Of a stretch of 64,000 bases of DNA, positions 1 to 8,961 are shown piece by piece. The DNA is from Brevundimonas vitisensis (GTDB taxonomy: Bacteria > Pseudomonadota > Alphaproteobacteria > Caulobacterales > Caulobacteraceae). The notes beneath the pieces are model-generated. The model saw only the letters and a program-made list of their open reading frames with translations. It was not told the origin of the DNA and did no database searches. The position numbers were made by a program, and so were the translations under genes. The stretch lies in the NCBI RefSeq assembly GCF_016656965.1, contig NZ_CP067977.1, positions 682,001 to 746,000 on the forward strand. The letters are read 5' to 3'. Within the stretch, counting starts at the first letter, position 1. The number at the start of each line of letters is the position of its first letter.

Positions 1-2020
1 TGCCAAGCGGACCAAGGCCGAGATCAGCCGCGACTACGAGTATCTGCTGCGCCTGTGGGAGACGATCCGCGAGACGACGCTGAGCTCCAACGCCCCGTCG
101 CTGATCTATGAAGAGGAAAACCTGGTCCGGCGCGCGGTGCGCGACATGTTCGACAAGGATTTCGACGGGATCCAAGTCGAGGGCGTCGAGGGCTTCAAGG
201 AGGCGCGCGACTTCATGCGGGTGCTGATGCCCTCGCAGGCCAAGAAGGTGCATCTGTACCAGGGGTCCAAGCCCCTGTTCGCCGCCAACGGCATCGAGGA
301 ACTGCTGACGCAGATCCACCAGCCGGTCGTGCCGCTTAAGTCGGGCGGCTATCTGGTGATCAACCAGACCGAGGCCCTGGTCGCCATCGACGTCAACTCC
401 GGCAAGTCGACCAAGGAACGCAACGTCGAGGCCACGGCGTTCAAGACCAATATGGAAGCGGCGGTCGAGGCGGCGCGGCAGCTGCGCCTGCGCGACCTGG
501 CCGGGCTGATCGTGATCGACTTCATCGATATGGATGAGCCGAAGAACAATCGGTCGGTCGAGAAGGTGCTGAAGGACGCGCTGGCCAAGGATCGGGCCCG
601 CATCCAGATGGGCAAGATTTCGAGCTTCGGCCTAATGGAAATCAGCCGTCAGCGTCGCCGTCTGGGCGTGATCGAGGGCGCGACCGAGGTCTGTGCGCAC
701 TGCCAGGGCGCGGGCCGCATCCGCTCGGCGGAATCGGCGGCGCTGATGACGCTGCGGGCCGTGGATATCGAGGCGGGCCGGAACGGTGCCGGCGTGATCA
801 ATCTGCGCGTCTCGACCGCCATCGCCCTCTACATCCTGAACCACAAGCGGGAGTATCTGCAGTGGTTGGCGAAAACGCGCGGACTGAAGGTGGTGGTCCT
901 GATCGACGACGCCCTGGGACAGGGCGATCACGCGATCGAGCGGATCGAAACCAATGAGGACTTCGTGCCGGAAGAGGTCGCGGTGCCCGCGATCGATCTG
1001 GACGATGATTTCGACGACTCCGCCTATGCCGACGAAGACGACTTCGACGACGAGGATGAGGAATTCGGCGACGACGAGGACGAGGCCCAGCTGGACCGCG
1101 AGGACAGCGACGATGACGAGCCGCGCGAACGGGCCGAACGGTCCGAGGGCGAGGGTGAATCGGGCGGCGGCCGCCGCCGCCGCCGCCGCCGGGGCGGCCG
1201 CCGCGACGACGAGTCCTCCGATGGAGTCGTTGCGGCCCTGGCCGAGGATGACGACAGCGAAGCAGCGCGTCGCCGCAGACGTGGCCGCCGCGGAGGACGC
1301 CGTGTCCGTGAGGATGGCGATCGCGACGGCTTCACCTGGGTCCGCGGCCGCACGCCGTCGCTGGAAGACCCCTACGTCTGGTTCGATCCGATCAATCCGA
1401 TGGGCGACCGCGACCAGTCAGCGGAACGGGCCGAGAAGGTCGTGGCCGGTGACGTCGAGGAGATGGTCGGCGAGCGTCCCGACGGAGAACGCGGCGAGCG
1501 CGAAGGCCGTGGGCGGCGTCGTCGCCGTGGTCGCGGTCGTGGCGGCGACCGGAGTGTGACGCACGAGGACAAGGTCGAGGCCCGCGCCACTGGCGAAGGC
1601 ATGCCGATCGAGGGTGACCCCAGCCGTCCGATCGCCGTCGAGGCGGCATCGGAAGATGGCTCGACCTCGGACGACGTGGCCCCCACGGCAGTGGCGGAGC
1701 CCAAGCGTCGCCGCGTGCGCCGCAAGGTCGCCTCTGCGGACGTCCCGAGCATCGAGCCTGTGGAACTGGATGTGACCCCGGCGGAAGCAGCGATCGAGGT
1801 CGCCGAAACCGTCGAAACCGAGGAGCCGGAGCAGGTCGAGGCTCCCGTCCCGGTCGCGTCGGAGCCGGCGGCACCGAAGGCCGCGGCTGAGGCCGAACCG
1901 GTGGTCGAGGCAGAGCCCGAACCTGCCCCTGTGGTCGATGTTCAGGCCCTGATTGCCGAGGATCCCGCCCAGATCACCACCCCTGCGCCAAAGCCCAAAC
2001 GTGGGTGGTGGCGTCGCTGA
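1..2020 (+). CDS. rne: Ribonuclease E, C-terminal part (5' end outside window)
   Basis: Endoribonuclease and scaffold of the RNA degradosome. The frame is open from base 2, so the start and the S1 domain lie outside the window. Visible parts are the DNase I-like catalytic core with both metal-binding aspartates (VAIDVNSG near base 389, LIVIDFIDM near 518), the zinc-link CxxC that joins dimers (CAHC near 692-703), the small domain, then a long low-complexity tail. The tail has Asp/Glu-rich blocks, two Arg-rich blocks with RRRRRRR-GGRR (about 1170-1320, 1500-1550) typical of RNA binding, and an Ala/Pro/Glu stretch. It ends in GWWRR; in Caulobacter crescentus such a terminal GWW motif is the PNPase dock. 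Identity is certain; partner binding is inferred. Confidence 0.97.
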   Translation, partial: AKRTKAEISRDYEYLLRLWETIRETTLSSNAPSLIYEEENLVRRAVRDMFDKDFDGIQVEGVEGFKEARDFMRVLMPSQAKKVHLYQGSKPLFAANGIEELLTQIHQPVVPLKSGGYLVINQTEALVAIDVNSGKSTKERNVEATAFKTNMEAAVEAARQLRLRDLAGLIVIDFIDMDEPKNNRSVEKVLKDALAKDRARIQMGKISSFGLMEISRQRRRLGVIEGATEVCAHCQGAGRIRSAESAALMTLRAVDIEAGRNGAGVINLRVSTAIALYILNHKREYLQWLAKTRGLKVVVLIDDALGQGDHAIERIETNEDFVPEEVAVPAIDLDDDFDDSAYADEDDFDDEDEEFGDDEDEAQLDREDSDDDEPRERAERSEGEGESGGGRRRRRRRGGRRDDESSDGVVAALAEDDDSEAARRRRRGRRGGRRVREDGDRDGFTWVRGRTPSLEDPYVWFDPINPMGDRDQSAERAEKVVAGDVEEMVGERPDGERGEREGRGRRRRRGRGRGGDRSVTHEDKVEARATGEGMPIEGDPSRPIAVEAASEDGSTSDDVAPTAVAEPKRRRVRRKVASADVPSIEPVELDVTPAEAAIEVAETVETEEPEQVEAPVPVASEPAAPKAAAEAEPVVEAEPEPAPVVDVQALIAEDPAQITTPAPKPKRGWWRR

Positions 2021-2079
2021 TCAAGGCGTCCTAGATTGTGAGGGTTCAGGCGGGGGCGTCTGTCGCTTAGGAGTTTGCC

Positions 2080-3507
2080 ATGACCTGGCTGTCCCGCGCC
2101 GCCGCCCGCCTGGCCGCCCCCGTCACGGGGGCGGTCGCCGGAGCCATCGCCATGATGGCCCTGGCGACCCCCGCCTCGGCCCAGAGCCTGATCCGGGACA
2201 CCGAGATCGAAGGCATCATCCGCGAATGGGCCGACCCGGTCTTCGTGGCCATGGGGCTGGAGCCGGACGAAGTTGAGGTCCTGCTGGTCAACGATCCGTC
2301 GCTGAACGCCTTTGCCACGCGCGGGCGGATCATGGGTTTGAACACCGGCCTGATCCTGGAGACCGACAGCCCCAACCAGTTGCTGGGGGTGATCGCCCAC
2401 GAGGCCGGGCACATCAAGAACCGCCATACCTTGCGTGACGGTGCTCAGGACGCGGGCATGCAGCCGTTCCTGATGACCATGGCCCTGGGGGCGCTGGCCA
2501 TCGCGGCGGGCGCGCCTGACGCCGGGGCGATCCTGATCGGCAACAGCCAGTATTTCGGCACGCTGAGCGCCCTGCGCTACATGCAGAGCCAGGAGGGTGA
2601 GGCCGACATCACCGCCGCGCGGGCCCTGGAACGGGCCGGGGAATCCGGGCGCGGACTGGTTGGCTTCTTCGAGAATTTCCGCTCGCAGGAAGTGTTCTCG
2701 GACGCCCGGCGCTTCCCCTATTTCCGCAGCCACCCGCTGTCGTCTCAGCGGATCGAGGCCCTGCGCCGCCCGGTCGAGCAGGCGTCGAACTATGCCAAGG
2801 TCGACAGCCCCGAACGGATGGCCCAGCACGCCTTGGTGATCGCCAAGATCCGTGCCTTCATGGAACCGCCGACCCAGACGCTGTGGACCTACCCCGAGAC
2901 TGACACCTCGATCCCTGCCCGCTATGCCCGGGCCATCGCCTGGTACCGCGACGGCCAGACGGAAAAGGCCCTGGCGGCAGTCGATGCCCTGATGGTCGAC
3001 GATCCCGAGAACCCCTTCTACTGGGAGCTGAAGGGTCAGATCCTGTTCGAGGAGGGCCGCCCTGCAGAGGCGGTCGGGGCCCACCGCCGTTCGGTCGAAC
3101 TGCTGCCCGATGCGCCCCTGTTCAGGGTCAATCTGGGCCATGCCCTGATCGAGACCAATGACCCGGCCAATCTGGACGAGGCCGTCGACCAGTTGAAGCG
3201 CGCCACGGCGCTGGAGCCTGACAACACCCTGGCCTGGCGGCTGCTGGGTCAGGCCTATGCCAGCCAGGGCAAGGAGGGCGAAGCGCGCCTGGCCTCGGCC
3301 GAATACTATTTCGCCCTGGGTCGCCAGGATCAGGCCACACAGTTCGCCCTGCGCGCCCGCGACATGCTGGAGTCCGGTTCGATCGAATGGCGCCGGGCCA
3401 TGGACATCGTCCTGGCCTCGGGTGCGACCATGGAAGACATCAACGACCTGGACGAACGCAACCGCCGCCGCAGGGCGCCCGGCGTTGTGGCCCCCACACC
3501 CAACTGA
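2080..3507 (+). CDS. Periplasmic M48-family zinc metalloprotease with TPR tail (BepA/YfgC-like)
   Basis: 475 residues. An N-terminal signal peptide (about 1-35, ending ASAQ) sends it to the periplasm. The M48 motif HEAGH (H107, E108, H111) gives two zinc ligands and the catalytic Glu; QEGEAD (E174) fits the third ligand. The second half (about 290-440) is TPR-like helical repeats, the layout of BepA/YfgC proteases, which check assembly of outer-membrane proteins such as LptD. The start ATG follows AGGAG at 2069-2073. It lies 59 bp after rne and 23 bp before a thiol-oxidoreductase gene, so this pair may act together in envelope protein quality control (inference). Confidence 0.9.
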   Translation: MTWLSRAAARLAAPVTGAVAGAIAMMALATPASAQSLIRDTEIEGIIREWADPVFVAMGLEPDEVEVLLVNDPSLNAFATRGRIMGLNTGLILETDSPNQLLGVIAHEAGHIKNRHTLRDGAQDAGMQPFLMTMALGALAIAAGAPDAGAILIGNSQYFGTLSALRYMQSQEGEADITAARALERAGESGRGLVGFFENFRSQEVFSDARRFPYFRSHPLSSQRIEALRRPVEQASNYAKVDSPERMAQHALVIAKIRAFMEPPTQTLWTYPETDTSIPARYARAIAWYRDGQTEKALAAVDALMVDDPENPFYWELKGQILFEEGRPAEAVGAHRRSVELLPDAPLFRVNLGHALIETNDPANLDEAVDQLKRATALEPDNTLAWRLLGQAYASQGKEGEARLASAEYYFALGRQDQATQFALRARDMLESGSIEWRRAMDIVLASGATMEDINDLDERNRRRRAPGVVAPTPN

Positions 3508-3530
3508 TCCCGCCCGCCACTGGATACCGC

Positions 3531-4313
3531 ATGACCGACGACGCCCCCACGCCGCCTGAGCCGACCGCACGCACGGACTGGACTCGCCACCCTCGCCTGC
3601 CGCTGGCCGCACTGGTGGTCGGGGTGCTGGCCCTGGGGACGGCCGTCGCGCCGTATCTGTCGGGCCAGGATTTCGACGGGCGGGTGCGGGCCTATCTGCT
3701 GGCCAATCCGCAGGTCTTGCAGGAGGTCAGCCTGGCCCTGCAGAACCAGGAGAACACCAACCGGATTACCGCCCTGAACGAGGCGGTGGCCGCCAATCCG
3801 TCCGTCCTGGCCGTGACAGAGGGCGAACCGGCGTTCGGCCCGGCCGATGCCAAGGTTACGGTAGTGCAGTTCTTCGATTACCAGTGCCCCTACTGCAAGA
3901 CCGTGGCCCCCGCCTATTTGGCGTTGATCCAGGCCAATCCGGACGTGCGGTTCGTGTTCAAGGAGCTGCCGATCCTGGACCGCGGCGACGAGATCACCTC
4001 GCAATATGCGGCGCGCGCCGCCCTCGCCGCCCAGGCCCAGGGGCGATACCTGCCGGTGCATGAGGCGCTGATGGCCGAGGCGGCGCTGAGCGTGGAGGCG
4101 GTGGACCGTATCCTGGCCGCCAATGGCGTCGATCCCGCTGCGGCACGGGCGGTGATTGAGGGGCAGCAGACGTCGCGCATTCTGGCCGATGTCTATGCGG
4201 GGGCGGGCTCGGTCGGGCTGAACGGCACCCCGACCTTCTTCATCAACGGCAAGGTGCCCGCCAGCAACAGCCCCGAGGACCTGGCCGCCGCCATCGCCGC
4301 CGCCAAGGGCTAG
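3531..4313 (+). CDS. Membrane-anchored DsbA-family thiol:disulfide oxidoreductase
   Basis: 260 residues starting at ATG 3531; a longer in-frame extension overlaps the protease gene and is rejected. Residues 24-43 form one membrane anchor or uncleaved signal, followed by a helical linker and a thioredoxin fold with CPYC (C119, C122) and the cis-Pro loop GTPTFF (P234). This is the Com1/DsbG-like single-domain type often called thioredoxin domain-containing protein. It should form or isomerise disulfides in the periplasm. It follows the M48 protease by 23 bp, probably in one operon. Its stop TAG overlaps the stop of the convergent TPR gene inside the palindrome CTAG (4310-4313). Confidence 0.9.
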   Translation: MTDDAPTPPEPTARTDWTRHPRLPLAALVVGVLALGTAVAPYLSGQDFDGRVRAYLLANPQVLQEVSLALQNQENTNRITALNEAVAANPSVLAVTEGEPAFGPADAKVTVVQFFDYQCPYCKTVAPAYLALIQANPDVRFVFKELPILDRGDEITSQYAARAALAAQAQGRYLPVHEALMAEAALSVEAVDRILAANGVDPAAARAVIEGQQTSRILADVYAGAGSVGLNGTPTFFINGKVPASNSPEDLAAAIAAAKG

Positions 4314-6001
4314 GCCAGCGGCAGGGTCATGTCGCCGCCGATCCATTCGGTGCGCGACTGGGCCAGGGCCGCCTCGGCCGCCGTCGTGTTGCCCAGTCCC
4401 CGCTCGGCCTGAGCCAGGACAAACCAGCTGTAGGGATCAGCGGGCCAGGTCTTCAGCAGGTCCTCGACCTTCGCCTTAGCTCCGGCAGGATCGCCGCCGG
4501 CCAGCAGGGCGGCGGCGAGACTGCGGTCGATCGGAAACCACCAGGCCGGCGGATCGCCGCCCAGATCGGCCTTGTTCTGAAGCTCTGCAGCCCGGCCATA
4601 GGCGGAAACGGCGGCTGTATAGTCGCCCTCGATCATGGCCGCACGGCCTTCGAGAACGCGCTGGGACAGTTCGGTGAAGACCATGACCATGTCGGCGCCG
4701 GGGACGTCGCTCGGCAGGTTCTCGCGCAGCTTGGCTATGGCCTGGGACTCGGCCCGGGCCCCCTGCGCATCGCCCCGGCGGGCCGCCGCCTCGCCCCGGG
4801 CATAGTGCCAGCTGATCCGCAGCAGGGGGTGGGTCGCGGGCGGTTCGGCCAGGGCCGCGACCTGATCCTGAGTGCCGAAGCGGCCATAGACGGCATAGAC
4901 ATTGTTGGCCACGACCTGACGCCAGATATTGTCCGGCGCGATGGTGGGATAGGTCGCCAGGAACCAGTCGGCCAGGGCCAGGCCGTCCTCCGCCCCACCT
5001 GCCATCAGGGCCCCGCCCAGGCCGAAATGAATGTTGTGCCCGTGCAGCCCCATGCCGGGGACACCACCGGGAGGCTTGGCGAGACCGTCGTAGCGACGAT
5101 CCAGTGCCACGGCATCGACATTGGCCTTCATCGCATCGCGATAGCGGCCGACGCGGTAATAGGTGTGCGACGGCATATGGACCAGATGACTGGCCCCCGG
5201 TGCCAGGAGGGCCAGCCGCTCGCCATAGGGCAGCGCCCGGTGCGGATCGCCCGACCATTCGGTCAGATGGATATAGAGGTGGATGGCGGCCGTATCGTCC
5301 GGATCGCGAGCCAGGACGGTTTCCAACAGACCCATGGCGCGGGTGATGCCCGGCTCGGCCGGCTTTCCGTCGTCCGTCCACCAGCGCTCGGCCTTGATGA
5401 GGTGGGCGTCGGCGGCAACCACGGCGACGGCCAGATCGTCCGGATGACGCCGGGCCAGCCGGTCCATGCCTGCGGCGAAACGCTGGCTGCGGGTGCTCTC
5501 GCGGCCCGAGTAGCGCTGGATCAGCACATCCATCATCTGGCGCTGCAGGGGTGTGGCGCGGCGGCCCAGGCGGCGGGCCTGGCGGGCCACCACCAGGGCC
5601 TCGGCCTGCACCTCGGCATCGGGGCCGCCGTTGATGTCCGCCCCCATGGCCCAGGCTTCACCCCAGGCGCACATGCCGCAGGACGGATCGATCAGCCGCG
5701 CGCGCTGGAAAGCCCGCACGGCCTCATCCCCCGCAAAGGCCCAGCGCAGGCGCACCCCGTGGTCGAACCAGGCCTGGGCCTCGGAGTTGGTGGTGTCGAT
5801 CCGGAAGCCGCCTTTGCCGAAACCCTCGACCATGACCATCTCGGCCACGGGCGCCCCGGCGGCAGGATCCTGTTCCGAACCGCAGACGGCAGGACGCTCG
5901 ATCAGGTCGCGGGCGGCCCGGTCGGCGGTCGCATCGGCCACCGCTGCCGGGCCGATCAGGCAGGCGGCCGTGGCGGTGACCAGCAGGAGCTTCCGTTTCA
6001 T
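4310..6001 (-). CDS. Secreted tetratricopeptide-repeat protein, function unknown
   Basis: 563 residues from ATG at 6001, chosen because GGGGGA lies about 7 nt upstream and MKRKLLLVTATAACLIG starts a normal signal peptide (mature from about residue 24). The mature part begins with a block FDHGVRLRWAFAGDEAVRAF then IDPSCGMCAWGEAWAMG, with a CxxC at Cys residues that may form a disulfide, followed by helical TPR-like repeats through to the C-terminus (PADPYSWFVLAQAERGLGN). Proteins of this type are widespread in proteobacteria without assigned function. It is convergent with the DsbA-like gene and shares its stop palindrome. Role unknown; a periplasmic scaffolding protein is a guess. Confidence 0.8.
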   Translation of the reverse strand: MKRKLLLVTATAACLIGPAAVADATADRAARDLIERPAVCGSEQDPAAGAPVAEMVMVEGFGKGGFRIDTTNSEAQAWFDHGVRLRWAFAGDEAVRAFQRARLIDPSCGMCAWGEAWAMGADINGGPDAEVQAEALVVARQARRLGRRATPLQRQMMDVLIQRYSGRESTRSQRFAAGMDRLARRHPDDLAVAVVAADAHLIKAERWWTDDGKPAEPGITRAMGLLETVLARDPDDTAAIHLYIHLTEWSGDPHRALPYGERLALLAPGASHLVHMPSHTYYRVGRYRDAMKANVDAVALDRRYDGLAKPPGGVPGMGLHGHNIHFGLGGALMAGGAEDGLALADWFLATYPTIAPDNIWRQVVANNVYAVYGRFGTQDQVAALAEPPATHPLLRISWHYARGEAAARRGDAQGARAESQAIAKLRENLPSDVPGADMVMVFTELSQRVLEGRAAMIEGDYTAAVSAYGRAAELQNKADLGGDPPAWWFPIDRSLAAALLAGGDPAGAKAKVEDLLKTWPADPYSWFVLAQAERGLGNTTAAEAALAQSRTEWIGGDMTLPLA

Positions 6002-6114
6002 CGCCATTCCCCCGGATGTCTGGGGACAGTGTGCCTGCGAATGTCGGGATCGCCAATCAGGAACGGGAGGGCGATGCGAAGCCCCATCCACACCAAGCGA
6101 CGAAAGCTTCAAAT

Positions 6115-6246
6115 CCGTCATTCCGGGGCGCGCGAAGAGCGAACCCGGAACCCAGGGGACTGCCACCCTTACAAGAGTCGGATCAAAGAGCCGGACTGCG
6201 GTCCTGGGTTCCGGGTTCTTGGCTCTGCCAAGCCCCGGAATGACGG
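6115..6246. repeat. BIME-like intergenic element, copy 1 (paired inverted hairpin units)
   Basis: About 132 bp between two leftward genes. The two ends are inverted copies of one unit: GTCATTCCGGGGC, a small inner hairpin, then GAACCCGGAACCCAGG. Each unit can also fold alone because TTCCGGG and CCCGGAA within it are complementary; in the right unit the inner hairpin is CTTGGC-AGA-GCCAAG. The same unit pair recurs at 17786-17913. It sits downstream of thiG and upstream of the TPR gene. Confidence 0.85.
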
Positions 6247-6257
6247 AAAAAGGTGGA

Positions 6258-7055
6258 TCAGATCAACCCGGCCAGGGGCGAGGACGGGTCGGCGTACATC
6301 CGCTTCTTCATGCGCCCGGCCAGATAGGCCTCACGCCCGGCGATGACCGCGTGTTTCATGGCCGAGGCCATCAGGACCGGATCGCGCGCCTCGGCGATGG
6401 CGGTGTTCATCAGCACGCCGTCACAGCCCAGTTCCATGGCCACGGCCGCGTCAGACGCAGTGCCCACGCCAGCATCGACCAGGACCGGCACCTTGGCCTG
6501 TTCGACGATCAGGCGGATGTTGACCGGGTTCTGGATGCCCAGGCCTGAGCCGATCGGCGCGCCCAGGGGCATGATGGCGACGGCCCCTGCCTCCTCCAGC
6601 TTGCGGGCATAGACGGGGTCGTCGGTGCAATAGACCATGACGTCGAACCCCTCGGCGACCAGCAGCTTCAGCGAGCGCAGGGTCTCTTCCATATCGGGGA
6701 ACAGGGTGCGGGGGTCGGACAGAACCTCCAGCTTGACCAGGCTCCAGCCCCCGGCCTCGCGTGCCAGACGCAAGGTGCGAACCGCATCCTCGCCCGTGAA
6801 GCAGCCCGCCGTATTGGGCAGATAGGTATAGCGTTTTGGATCGAGGAAGTCGGTCAGGACCGGCTGGCCCGGATCGGTCAGGTTCACCCGGCGCACCGCC
6901 ACGGTGACGATCTCGGCCCCTGAGGCATCGGCAGCGGCGGCATTCTGGGCATAGTCGCGGTATTTGCCGGTGCCCACGATCAGGCGTGAGGAAAAGGTGC
7001 GACCGGCGACGGTCCAGGTGTCTTGGGTGCGGCTGTCGAGGGGGGCTTGGGTCAT
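6258..7055 (-). CDS. thiG: Thiazole synthase
   Basis: 265 residues from ATG 7055. ThiG forms the thiazole phosphate ring of thiamine from 1-deoxyxylulose 5-phosphate, dehydroglycine and ThiS thiocarboxylate. Family signatures are [18 protein letters not shown], the Schiff-base lysine in [21 protein letters not shown] and [12 protein letters not shown]. An in-frame ATG at 7109 would add 18 residues not seen in the family; neither start has a clear Shine-Dalgarno, and 7055 gives the usual length. It lies just downstream of thiS, so the two form a thiS-thiG operon; the expected dehydroglycine source may be the ThiO-like oxidase at 44.5-45.6 kb. Confidence 0.95.
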   Translation of the reverse strand: MTQAPLDSRTQDTWTVAGRTFSSRLIVGTGKYRDYAQNAAAADASGAEIVTVAVRRVNLTDPGQPVLTDFLDPKRYTYLPNTAGCFTGEDAVRTLRLAREAGGWSLVKLEVLSDPRTLFPDMEETLRSLKLLVAEGFDVMVYCTDDPVYARKLEEAGAVAIMPLGAPIGSGLGIQNPVNIRLIVEQAKVPVLVDAGVGTASDAAVAMELGCDGVLMNTAIAEARDPVLMASAMKHAVIAGREAYLAGRMKKRMYADPSSPLAGLI

Positions 7056-7114
7056 GGCCGTAGGTAATCCGTCAGGGCGACGAACAAAACCCGCCACGGG
7101 ATCAAACATTGCGA

Positions 7115-7312
7115 TCAGCCGCCGCCGACCAGTTGCACCAGTTCGATGCGGTCGCCCTCGGCCAGTTCGGTTTCGGGGTGCAGGGAGCGGGGCACGATCT
7201 CCAGATTGCGCTCAACCGCGACCTTGCGCGGGTCCAGGCCCAGGTGGGCGATCAGCTCGGACAGGGTCCGAACCGTGACCTCGGTCATATCTCCGTTGAC
7301 CTGGATACGCAT
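7115..7312 (-). CDS. thiS: Sulfur carrier protein ThiS
   Basis: 65-residue ubiquitin-fold sulfur carrier; the C-terminal glycine of LVQLVGGG is adenylated and thiocarboxylated before handing sulfur to ThiG. Start ATG 7312 is chosen because GAGG lies 8 nt upstream and it gives the normal family length. The frame stays open to 7486, but that 58-residue extension has no relation to the family. It precedes thiG in the same direction. No TPP riboswitch elements (CUGAGA, CUGAUC-type loops) were seen between 7313 and 7522. Confidence 0.9.
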   Translation of the reverse strand: MRIQVNGDMTEVTVRTLSELIAHLGLDPRKVAVERNLEIVPRSLHPETELAEGDRIELVQLVGGG

Positions 7313-7522
7313 GCCGCCTGCCTCAATGACCCGACCGCGCCGATTGAAAAGGCTGAGCTTTCCCATCCTGACGGTTTCGCTGATGACATAGCGCAATTCG
7401 GCGCGGAGGGCAGCATGCAGTGCTGGCGATACGGCGACTTCTGACGTGTTGCGGACATTCGGGGATGTAGCTGTTAGCCTGACCATCTCTGCCGGACCGG
7501 AGAGGGCAAGGGCTGGCTCACC

Positions 7523-8434
7523 ATGATGAAACCCGTGCTCCGCATCGATGGCAGAGACGCAAATCCCTGCGAGGGAAGGCCCGTCATCGACTGGCCCAAG
7601 GCGATCTGGAACGGAAGCTTGCTCGCCGTTTCGGTCGTGGCAGGGGCTATTTTCTTTAGCTGGTCAGCCTTCGCGCTGTTCTTGGTTCTGACCTACGTGA
7701 CGCTCCTGATAGGTCACAGTGTCGGGATGCACAGGATGCTGATCCATCGGACATTCCAATGCTCTAAGCCACTGGAACGCTTGTTGATCTATGTGGGCGT
7801 CCTCGTCGGTGTCGCCGGTCCATTCGGCATTATCCGCGTGCACGACATGCGAGACTGGGCGCAACGACAGCCAGTGTGCCACGATTTCTTCGCTCACACC
7901 CGCGGCTTCTGGCGCGACCTGTCATGGCAGCTTTTCTATCGTTTCGATTTCCATCGCGCTCCGACCCTGACCATCGAGCCCAACATTGCCAATGATCCGT
8001 TCTACCGGTTTCTGGAGGCGTCATGGCGATGGCAACAGTTGCCTTTGGCAGTCGGCCTCTTTCTCATCGGCGGCTGGCCATGGGTGGTCTGGGGTGTGGC
8101 TGTCCGGGTCATCGTCAGCACGGCTGGACACTGGACGATCACCTACTTCTGCCACAACCCCGGGCCCGGTCGATGGGCCGTCAAAGGTGCCTATGTGCAG
8201 GCGACCAACCTCTCGGGCCTCGGCCTGCTCACTTATGGCGAGTGTTGGCATAACAACCATCATGCCTTTCCGGAGTCCGCACAGATCGGACTGGAAGCAG
8301 GCCAACTTGATCCCGGTTGGATTGTCATTCGGTCGCTTGAACGCGCCCGGTTGATCTGGAATGTGGGACGGCCTCGCGAGGAAGGACTGCGAGACGACCT
8401 CCAAGACCGCAGCGCGCTCGAACCCAGCCAGTAG
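7523..8434 (+). CDS. Membrane fatty-acid desaturase family protein with atypical second His box
   Basis: 303 residues with four to five membrane segments (about 33-62, 88-103, 172-200). The first box HSVGMHR (H65, H70, plus H75) and third box HNNHHAFP (H243, H246, H247) match acyl-lipid/acyl-CoA delta-9 desaturases. The second box, HRxHH in classical enzymes, reads HDMRD (107-111), with extra histidines at 120 and 125. A family with this pattern exists to my memory, but its substrate is unknown to me. Codon use is less GC-biased than its neighbours. Start is the first of two ATGs after an AG-rich leader. It is divergent from thiS and begins the accessory patch. Confidence 0.75.
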   Translation: MMKPVLRIDGRDANPCEGRPVIDWPKAIWNGSLLAVSVVAGAIFFSWSAFALFLVLTYVTLLIGHSVGMHRMLIHRTFQCSKPLERLLIYVGVLVGVAGPFGIIRVHDMRDWAQRQPVCHDFFAHTRGFWRDLSWQLFYRFDFHRAPTLTIEPNIANDPFYRFLEASWRWQQLPLAVGLFLIGGWPWVVWGVAVRVIVSTAGHWTITYFCHNPGPGRWAVKGAYVQATNLSGLGLLTYGECWHNNHHAFPESAQIGLEAGQLDPGWIVIRSLERARLIWNVGRPREEGLRDDLQDRSALEPSQ

Positions 8435-8454
8435 GCAGATGTCCGCTAGCCACC

Positions 8455-8500
8455 CTCAGGCGACTGTCCGTTTCCGACCCATAGCGGACGTCGCTGAAGG
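8455..8500. repeat. Short dispersed-repeat fragment
   Basis: The segment contains GTCCG and CGGAC arms around TTTCCGACCCATAG. Its translations read VRFRPIADV on one strand and MGRKRTVA on the other. I recognise such peptides as frequent spurious tails of alphaproteobacterial hypothetical proteins, produced by a dispersed intergenic repeat. A weaker relative may start near 8873. Only one clear copy is in the window, so the assignment rests on memory. Confidence 0.35.
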
Positions 8501-8515
8501 ATGTAGGGTAGCTGG

Positions 8516-8872
8516 ATGCACACCACCCTCATCGGCATCCCCACCAAACAGATCGCGGACTGGACGACCTTTCATGAAGTCTTCGCGGAGGCTCTCGGCT
8601 TCCCTACGTTTTACGGACGCAACATGAACGCATGGATCGACTGCATGACAGACGCAGACGACCCCGAGACGCGAATGGTCCAGCGCGCGGTTCAGCCCGG
8701 CCATCTGATGACGTTGGAGATCGACGACGCCGACGATTTCGCGGCGCGCTGCCCTGAGCAGTTTAATGCCCTGATCGAGTGCACTTCCTTCGTGAACTTT
8801 CGCAAAGTCGAAATGGGCGGGACGCCCTTCCTCTCGCTCTTGTTGACCGGACACATATCGGCTGCGCGATGA
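8516..8872 (+). CDS. Barstar-like (barnase inhibitor family) protein
   Basis: 118 residues. The stretch TTFHEVFAEALGFPTFYGRN followed by MNAWIDCMTD is the characteristic barstar-fold core (helix, FYGRN loop, helix), and LTLEIDD is the following strand. Barstar binds and blocks extracellular or polymorphic-toxin RNases; stand-alone members often act as immunity proteins. No barnase-like RNase or toxin gene is visible nearby. ATG 8516 has only weak ribosome-binding sequence (AGGGT 7 nt upstream). Base composition is below the flanking core genes, and a small unknown ORF follows, so it may be the remnant of a transferred immunity locus (inference). Confidence 0.7.
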   Translation: MHTTLIGIPTKQIADWTTFHEVFAEALGFPTFYGRNMNAWIDCMTDADDPETRMVQRAVQPGHLMTLEIDDADDFAARCPEQFNALIECTSFVNFRKVEMGGTPFLSLLLTGHISAAR

Positions 8873-8961
8873 CCGTTTCCCGCCCATGGTCGGCAGTCTG
8901 CTCTCGACCCGTTGAGGACGTTGGAGCGTACTGCAATGCTGCGTCTGCGCAGGGGCACCAG

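Noticed and set aside
1942..3612. 556-codon leftward open frame
   Set aside because: Antisense to the M48 protease, which has a signal peptide and HEAGH motif; the antisense product has no recognisable feature.
7313..7522. Possible TPP riboswitch before thiS, also examined before thiE (26833-26982)
   Set aside because: None of the conserved CUGAGA, CUGAUC or GGG-AAGC-type segments could be found on the coding strand.
8361..8627. Short + strand ORF reading through VRFRPIADV
   Set aside because: Starts inside the desaturase gene and runs through dispersed-repeat sequence known to give spurious peptides.
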